This document shows, in pieces, positions 32,127 to 36,237 of a stretch of 36,237 bases of DNA. This stretch comes from JACVRU01 sp040905885. Its GTDB lineage: Bacteria; Actinomycetota; Thermoleophilia; Gaiellales; Gaiellaceae. The stretch is from assembly GCA_040905885.1 (NCBI GenBank), contig JBBDQR010000078.1, forward strand, positions 1 through 36,237, given 5' to 3'. The translations under genes were made by a program, and so were the position numbers. The first letter of the stretch is position 1. Each line of letters begins with the position of its first letter. The notes beneath the pieces were generated by a model. It did not search any database. It was not told the origin of the DNA and saw nothing but the letters and a program-made list of their open reading frames with translations.

Positions 32127-34672
32127 GACCGCAGCCGTTCCCCGTCGGGGTCGAAGAAGGGCCGCAGGCGCACGGAGGCCGGCTCGAGGCGGCCGTCCAC
32201 CCGGATCTCGATCGTCGCACCCTCCTCGGCGAGGTCGGGAGGCACCCAGGCCATGCCGATCGCCCGCCCCAGCTCGCCGCTCCAGCGCGCGCTCGTCACC
32301 CGGCCCGCCGGGCGCCCGTCGCGAACGATCTGGCCGCCCTCGGGCGGCACCGTCCCGTTCTCGGTCTCGAAGCCGACCAGCAGCTCCCTGAAGCCTCGCT
32401 CCTGCACGTGCTCGAGCGCCCACTTGCCGACGAAGTCGTCCTTGTCGAGCTTGACGATCCAGGGCATGTTCGCCTCGAGCGCGTTCGACTCGGAGTCGGT
32501 GTCCTGGCCGACGAGGATGTGCATCTTCTCCAGGCGCAGGACTCGCTGGGGCTCGAGCCCGAACGGCCGCGCGCCGAGGTCGAGCAGCGCGTCCCACACG
32601 TGCTCCCCGTACGGGCTCGGGCAGTGGATCTCGTAGCCCAGCTCGCCGACGAAGCCGATCCGGAGCAGGAGGGAGGGGACGCCGGCCACGGCCGCGCGCT
32701 TGAGGTCGAGGTACTTGAAGGCCTCGTTCGAGAGGTCGAGGTCGGTCAGGCGCGAGAGCAGCTCGCGCGAGCGCGGGCCGGCGACGTTGACGGCGGCGAG
32801 CTGGCCGGTCACGTCCACGATCTCCACGTCCAGGCGCCAGATCGCGTTCCACCACTCGAACCACTCGACGACGACGTCCGCGCCCGTGGAGGTGGTGGTG
32901 ACGTAGAACTCGTCGTCGCTCAGGCGGCCGATGGTGCCGTCGTCCATGATCCGGCCGCCGTCGGTGCCGAGCACGCCGTAGCGGATGCGCCCGTGGGCGA
33001 GGTCGGCGAACTTGTTCGGGTAGAGCCGCTCGAGGAAGGCGGCCGCGTCCGGGCCGAGGACGAGCAGCTTGCCGAGCGTGGAGACGTCGATGATCCCGGC
33101 GTCCTCGTGGACGGCGCGCACCTCGGCCTCGGGATCGCCGTAGGAGTGCGGGCGCCGCCAGACGCCCGTCCACATCATCGTCGCCCCGAGCTCCTTGTGG
33201 CGCTCGTGGATAGACGTCCGCTTCGTCGGCTCGTGCGGCCGCCCGGCCAGCAGCCCGAGCGGGACCGGCGACCAGGGCGGCCTGGCCGTGGTGGTGCCGA
33301 TCGCCGCCTCGTCGAGGCCGGTCTCGCGGGCGTGCAGCCGGATCGCCGCGAGGTGGCACAGGCGGCCCTGGCAGGGGCCCATGGTCACGGTCGTGTAGCG
33401 CTTGGCCAGCTCCAGCGAGTCGAAGCCCTCGGCGATCGAGCGCTTGAGGTCCTTGACGGTCACGTCCTCGCAGACGCAGACGAAGCAGCGGCCGTCGTCC
33501 CCGTAGGCGGGCTTGGCCTTGGCGGAGTAGCCGCCGCCGGCCGCCTCGACGCCCGCGGGGAGCTCAGTGGGGAGGAAGGTGCCGGTGGCGGCGTCGTACT
33601 CGATCCGCGCCCCCGCCTGGGCGAGCAGGGAGTACGCGGGCTGGGCGCCGCCCGACATGACCGCGACGTCGCAGGGGATCTCCCGGCCGTCCACGGTCAC
33701 CGAGGCGAGCCGCCCGCGCCGGCCCTTCGCCTCGATCCGCGAGACGCCGCGCACGTCGACGACCTCGGCCACCTCGACGCCCGCCTCCCGCAGGAGCTCG
33801 GCCGCCTCGAGGCCGCGCTCGTCCGCGGTCAGGACGACGGCGCGCTCGCCGGGCTTGAGCGACCAGTTCTCGACCATCCTGCGCACGGCGCCGGGGAGGA
33901 GGACGCCGACGAGGTCGTTGCCGGGGAAGACGAGCGGCTGCTCGACCGCGCCGGCGGCGACGACGATCCGGCCGGCGCGGAAGCGGTAGAGGACGTTCCC
34001 GGCCGCGACCGGCACGAGCCCGCCCTCGTAAATCCCGATCGCGGTCGCGGGCGCGATCACCTCGAAGTCCTGCGGCGGCGGCTGCCCCTCGTCCACGAGG
34101 ACGACCTGCTCGCCGCGGGCGGCGGCCTCCCTGGCGGCCTGGAGGCCGGCCTCGCCGCCGCCGATCACGAGCACCTCCGCCCGCCGATGCTCGACGTCGT
34201 AGCGGCGCGTGCGGCGCGCGTGCTCGTCCAGCCGCCCGAGCCCGGCGATGTTGCGCAGCACCTTCTCGTACAGCGGCCAGGCGCGGCGGGGGCGCATGAA
34301 CGTCCGGTAGTAGAAGCCGACGGGGGTGAAGGGGCCGCCGACCTTGTCCACGATGGCGAGCAGGTCGCGCTCGAGCGAGCCCCAGACGTTCTGGGCGCGG
34401 ACATCGGCGCCCTCGCGGGCGGGCTCGGTGCAGACGCGGACGTTGGGGACGCCGTCCACCTGCATCAGGCAGTTCGGGCACTGGCCGGAGCAGCAGAGGA
34501 GCCCGCGCGGCCGGTGGTACTTGAAGCTGCGCGAGAAGACGCGCCGGCCGGCGGCGAAGAGCGCCGAGCCGATCGTGTCGCCGGCGAAGGCCGTGACGGG
34601 CTTTCCCTCGAAGGTGAAGGCGAGGGTCGTGGAGCGGTCGATCTGCTCACCGGGTCGCGGCGGCAGCCTCAC
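32123..34672 (-). CDS. mgdC: N-methylglutamate dehydrogenase alpha-type subunit (SoxA-like) with two predicted Fe-S sites
   Basis: An 849-aa multidomain protein. Residues 15-90: ferredoxin-like domain with C60, C65, C68, C81 (C-x4-C-x2-C-x12-C), a complete [2Fe-2S] set. Residues ~165-380: NAD/FAD-binding disulfide-reductase-like fold (VLVIGGGEAGLQAAREAAAR). Residues 396-440: a second cysteine set CVCEDV (C399, C401) and MGPCQGRLC (C434, C439), like BFD-type [2Fe-2S]. Residues ~480-849: GcvT/aminomethyltransferase-like folate domain (VSTLGKLLVLGPDAAAFLER, RIGFVGELGYEIHCPSPYGE) that would pass the methylene group to tetrahydrofolate. GTG 34672 overlaps the mgdB stop. Canonical sarcosine oxidase alpha, as I recall, lacks both cysteine sets. 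Confidence 0.88.
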   Translation of the reverse strand: MRLPPRPGEQIDRSTTLAFTFEGKPVTAFAGDTIGSALFAAGRRVFSRSFKYHRPRGLLCCSGQCPNCLMQVDGVPNVRVCTEPAREGADVRAQNVWGSLERDLLAIVDKVGGPFTPVGFYYRTFMRPRRAWPLYEKVLRNIAGLGRLDEHARRTRRYDVEHRRAEVLVIGGGEAGLQAAREAAARGEQVVLVDEGQPPPQDFEVIAPATAIGIYEGGLVPVAAGNVLYRFRAGRIVVAAGAVEQPLVFPGNDLVGVLLPGAVRRMVENWSLKPGERAVVLTADERGLEAAELLREAGVEVAEVVDVRGVSRIEAKGRRGRLASVTVDGREIPCDVAVMSGGAQPAYSLLAQAGARIEYDAATGTFLPTELPAGVEAAGGGYSAKAKPAYGDDGRCFVCVCEDVTVKDLKRSIAEGFDSLELAKRYTTVTMGPCQGRLCHLAAIRLHARETGLDEAAIGTTTARPPWSPVPLGLLAGRPHEPTKRTSIHERHKELGATMMWTGVWRRPHSYGDPEAEVRAVHEDAGIIDVSTLGKLLVLGPDAAAFLERLYPNKFADLAHGRIRYGVLGTDGGRIMDDGTIGRLSDDEFYVTTTSTGADVVVEWFEWWNAIWRLDVEIVDVTGQLAAVNVAGPRSRELLSRLTDLDLSNEAFKYLDLKRAAVAGVPSLLLRIGFVGELGYEIHCPSPYGEHVWDALLDLGARPFGLEPQRVLRLEKMHILVGQDTDSESNALEANMPWIVKLDKDDFVGKWALEHVQERGFRELLVGFETENGTVPPEGGQIVRDGRPAGRVTSARWSGELGRAIGMAWVPPDLAEEGATIEIRVDGRLEPASVRLRPFFDPDGERLRS

Positions 34673-34920
34673 TGCGGTAGCTCCGTGCGGAGGACCTCGT
34701 TCGTGCGCGTGTCGCGCTCGGCGAGGAACCAGACCTTGCAGCCGAGCCGGTGGTACCACCACTCCTGCTGCACGCCGGCGACGTTGCGGCGGAGGTAGAG
34801 GTAGGAGGTGAGCTCGCGGAGCGAGGGCGGCTGCTTCGGGCGGACGAGCACCTCGCCGGTCGTGACGAACTCGTTCACGTCGCGCGGGCCGCAGTGGGGG
34901 CAGGGGAGGAGGAAGGACAT
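34669..34920 (-). CDS. mgdB: N-methylglutamate dehydrogenase delta-type subunit (SoxD-like, zinc)
   Basis: An 83-aa protein matching the sarcosine oxidase delta subunit: LLPCPHCGPRDVNEFVTTGE at the start, RRNVAGVQQEWWYHRLGC in the middle, and FLAERDTRTNEVL near the end. The Cys-x2-Cys, His and Cys residues form the zinc site. ATG 34920 shares a base with the gntR stop (TGATG), and its own stop overlaps mgdC. Normal length for the family. Confidence 0.9.
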   Translation of the reverse strand: MSFLLPCPHCGPRDVNEFVTTGEVLVRPKQPPSLRELTSYLYLRRNVAGVQQEWWYHRLGCKVWFLAERDTRTNEVLRTELPQ

Positions 34921-35573
34921 CAGGCGGCGTCCGCCTCCAGCATCTGCTGGAACTCGTGGAGCACGAACATCAGGGCGTCGCGGGTCGCCTGCTCGGCGGC
35001 GTCGCCGTCGCGCGCGCGGCAAGCCTCGAGCAGCGTGTCCGGGCCGCGTCGCAGGAGCGCGAAGTCTTCGGGGTCGCGGCAGAGGTAGCGCACGTACCGC
35101 TCGACGCGCAGGCGCTGGTCGGCGAGGGCGTCGATGAGGCGCGGCCGCTCGGCGCAGCGGTAGCAGGCGTCGCGCAGAAGCCAGAAGGTGGCGATGTAGC
35201 CGTCGAGGTCGCCGCGCCGGAAGGCCCGCTCCATCTGGACGCGCGCGCGGGCCATCTCGGCGAGCGCCTTCTTCGTGCAGCGCTCGGCGCCGTGGCGGGA
35301 GAGGAAGGTCTCGAGCCCGAGCCGGATCGCCTGGATCTCCTCGAGCTCGTCGACCGACAGCGGCGCGACCCGCGCGCCGCGGTGGCGGAGGCTCGTGACG
35401 AGTCCCTCGCTCTCGAGCCGCCGCAGTGCCTGCCGGATCGGCGTCATGGAGACGCGGTAGCCCTCGGCAAGCTCCTGGAGCGGCAACCGCTCCCCGGGCA
35501 CGCGGCGGAGCTGAGCGATCTCCTGCCGCAGTAGCCGGTACACGCCTTCCTCGACCGAGACTACGTCGAGCAT
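34920..35573 (-). CDS. GntR-family (FCD/FadR type) transcriptional regulator
   Basis: A 217-aa regulator with an N-terminal winged helix (LPLQELAEGYRVSMTPIRQA then LRRLESEGLVTSLRHRGARV) and an all-helical FCD ligand domain (LSVDELEEIQAIRLGLETFL onward), which often binds an organic acid and a metal. It is the first gene of the operon and overlaps mgdB by one base. A perfect inverted repeat immediately in front of its ATG is its likely operator, so it should control itself and all the mgd-fhs-fchA genes. The inducer may be N-methylglutamate or a related acid; that is a guess. Confidence 0.9.
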   Translation of the reverse strand: MLDVVSVEEGVYRLLRQEIAQLRRVPGERLPLQELAEGYRVSMTPIRQALRRLESEGLVTSLRHRGARVAPLSVDELEEIQAIRLGLETFLSRHGAERCTKKALAEMARARVQMERAFRRGDLDGYIATFWLLRDACYRCAERPRLIDALADQRLRVERYVRYLCRDPEDFALLRRGPDTLLEACRARDGDAAEQATRDALMFVLHEFQQMLEADAA

Positions 35574-35574
35574 G

Positions 35575-35612
35575 GGGAGTTTGATCTTTGATCAAACTCC
35601 CTGCCTTGTCAA
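35575..35612 (-). promoter_or_regulatory. GntR operator and promoter of the mgd operon
   Basis: A perfect 12-bp inverted repeat GGGAGTTTGATC / GATCAAACTCCC with a 3-base TTT spacer (35575-35601) lies two bases in front of the gntR start. On the minus strand a consensus -35 box TTGACA (35607-35612) is followed after 17 bases by a weak -10 (AAAGAT) that falls inside the repeat. Binding would block RNA polymerase, i.e. autorepression. The core TTGATC...GATCAA fits the general style of GntR/FadR sites. Confidence 0.7.
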
Positions 35613-35705
35613 GTTGGTGGAACACGCGTGCCGGTCATGAGAACACGACCTCGATCCGCGACAGCTACGCCGCCGACGAGGAAGTGCCGTCGGTCGAAAT
35701 GTTGC

Positions 35706-35730
35706 GCGGGTTCGACTCCCGCCGCCTCCA
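35706..35730 (+). ncRNA. tRNA-like 3' end, probably tmRNA (ssrA) remnant
   Basis: A complete T-arm: stem GCGGG (35706-35710), loop TTCGACT, stem CCCGC (35718-35722), then a 7-base acceptor strand CGCCTCC and discriminator A (35730). This is the 3' end typical of tmRNA. No matching 5' acceptor strand (GGAGGCG) is found within tRNA distance, and about 350 bases upstream is gntR coding sequence, so only the 3' tip is present. Such tips are what integrative elements leave as attachment sites. Its antisense yields the peptide RRRESNPR, a known spurious protein signature of these RNAs. Confidence 0.5.
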
Positions 35731-35774
35731 CTCTCCCGTAAATCGCGATATGGCGGGGGAACAGTTGTGAGTTA

Positions 35775-36160
35775 TCCGGGGCGGGCGGAATCGTTGTCCG
35801 CACCGCCGTTGCCGTACACGTCGCTGAGCTTTCGCTAGAGGCTCGCCTCGTTCGGCTGGACGGTCGAGACCGGCGGCACCGGCTGCCTCCGCGTAGATGA
35901 CCTTCGAGCCGACGTCGATCGCCCTCAGGTTGGACGAAGTGATCGTGCAGAAAGAACGGGCCTGGCCGTTGTACTCCGAGTACTCCTTCGTCGCGTGGAG
36001 AGGTCCGCTGCGGCGACGCGTGAGCAGAACCGACAACCGACCACTCCCGCAGCGACACCGCCGGCGAGGGGCCGGGATGCAGCCCAGCCCCTCCCCCCCC
36101 CCCGCCTCCGTGATGCGGCTCACGCACTCGCCGGCATGAGCCGGAGCTCTCCGGTCCACG
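35775..36160 (-). pseudogene. Decayed unknown protein at window edge
   Basis: On the minus strand one frame reads HATKEYSEYNGQARSFCTIT followed by SSNLRAIDVGSKVIYAEAAG, which looks like real secreted-protein sequence. After that the reading continues only after a one-base shift (VPPVSTVQPNEASL, stop, RKLSDVYGNGGADNDSARPG, stop). The upstream part has a C-homopolymer (around 36090-36101) and no clear start. Family not recognised. The rest of 35731-36237 shows nothing else. Confidence 0.3.
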
Positions 36161-36237
36161 CCGTCGTGGTCCCGTCGATGCCCACGAGGTCGCTTCGCTG
36201 GTGGACCTGCGCGCCTGCGAACGAGCCCTCCGTGACC

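Noticed and set aside
32408..34798. 796-codon plus-strand frame opposite mgdC
   Set aside because: Antisense shadow of a clear multidomain gene.
30562..34920. Interpretation as ordinary sarcosine oxidase operon (soxBDAG)
   Set aside because: Gene families allow it, but gmaS, mgsABC, Amt and formate dehydrogenase in the same window make N-methylglutamate the more likely substrate; kept as the alternative.
35588..35770. Possible tmRNA tag reading DSYAAD upstream of the tRNA-like end
   Set aside because: No stop follows the AA and no mRNA-like or 5' acceptor domain is present, so a functional tmRNA is not supported.
35609..36159. Minus-strand frames giving VEAAGVEPA and WRRRESNPR peptides
   Set aside because: These peptide signatures are the well-known antisense readout of tmRNA/tRNA 3' ends, not proteins; only the upstream part may be a decayed gene.
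1..36237. CRISPR array, transposase, integrase or rRNA
   Set aside because: No regularly spaced repeats, no transposase or recombinase motifs and no rRNA or complete tRNA sequences were seen on either strand.

Overview
The window is a high-GC bacterial contig with many GTG/TTG starts and stop/start overlaps. It most resembles a soil actinobacterium of the Thermoleophilia type; this is an inference from gene content and sequence style, and no rRNA or marker gene fixes it. Two runs of 10 N (12028-12037 and 28505-28514), both next to C/G homopolymers, mark scaffold joins.

Left part (1-11.75 kb), accessory or defence-like: a type III restriction-modification pair (res, mod, minus strand), decayed pieces of a TetR regulator and a LysE-type exporter, a 386-aa unknown protein, two nucleotidyltransferase-fold genes (one broken), a PLD-like protein, and a coupled pair made of a PD-(D/E)xK nuclease-like protein and a predicted DNA-binding partner. 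Three related ~44-bp repeats (5651, 8470, 11756) lie at the joints of this region. The last one encodes the CPCG motif of ComM, whose gene is cut off there. This suggests an island inserted in comM, followed directly by an intact dprA.

Middle and right (13.4-35.6 kb): a nearly complete methylamine-oxidation system of the N-methylglutamate (NMG) type. A plus-strand operon carries NAD formate dehydrogenase, gamma-glutamylmethylamide synthetase (gmaS), N-methylglutamate synthase (mgsA, mgsB, mgsC), a 136-aa unknown and a class C26 gamma-glutamyl hydrolase relative. A minus-strand operon reads gntR - mgdB - mgdC - mgdD - mgdA - fhs - fchA, with every junction overlapping. Between them are an Amt (methyl)ammonium transporter with a small membrane partner and a second MgdA-like FAD oxidoreductase. 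The proposed flow is: methylamine taken up by Amt; joined to glutamate by GmaS; converted to N-methylglutamate by MgsABC; oxidised by MgdABCD with the one-carbon unit passed to tetrahydrofolate; taken through methenyl- and formyl-THF by FchA and Fhs to formate plus ATP; and oxidised to CO2 by formate dehydrogenase. A methylene-THF dehydrogenase (folD/mtdA) is not in the window.

Between the two halves (20.39-25.04 kb) lie a HicA-like toxin gene, an orphan Phd-like antitoxin with a palindromic operator, and a coupled redox/copper operon (small membrane protein, Asp-box propeller, TlpA, CcdA, TlpA, SCO1, Tat lipoprotein).

The right edge (35.6-36.2 kb) holds a 12-bp perfect inverted repeat and promoter in front of gntR, a tRNA-like 3' end resembling tmRNA (a possible attachment-site remnant), and a decayed protein.
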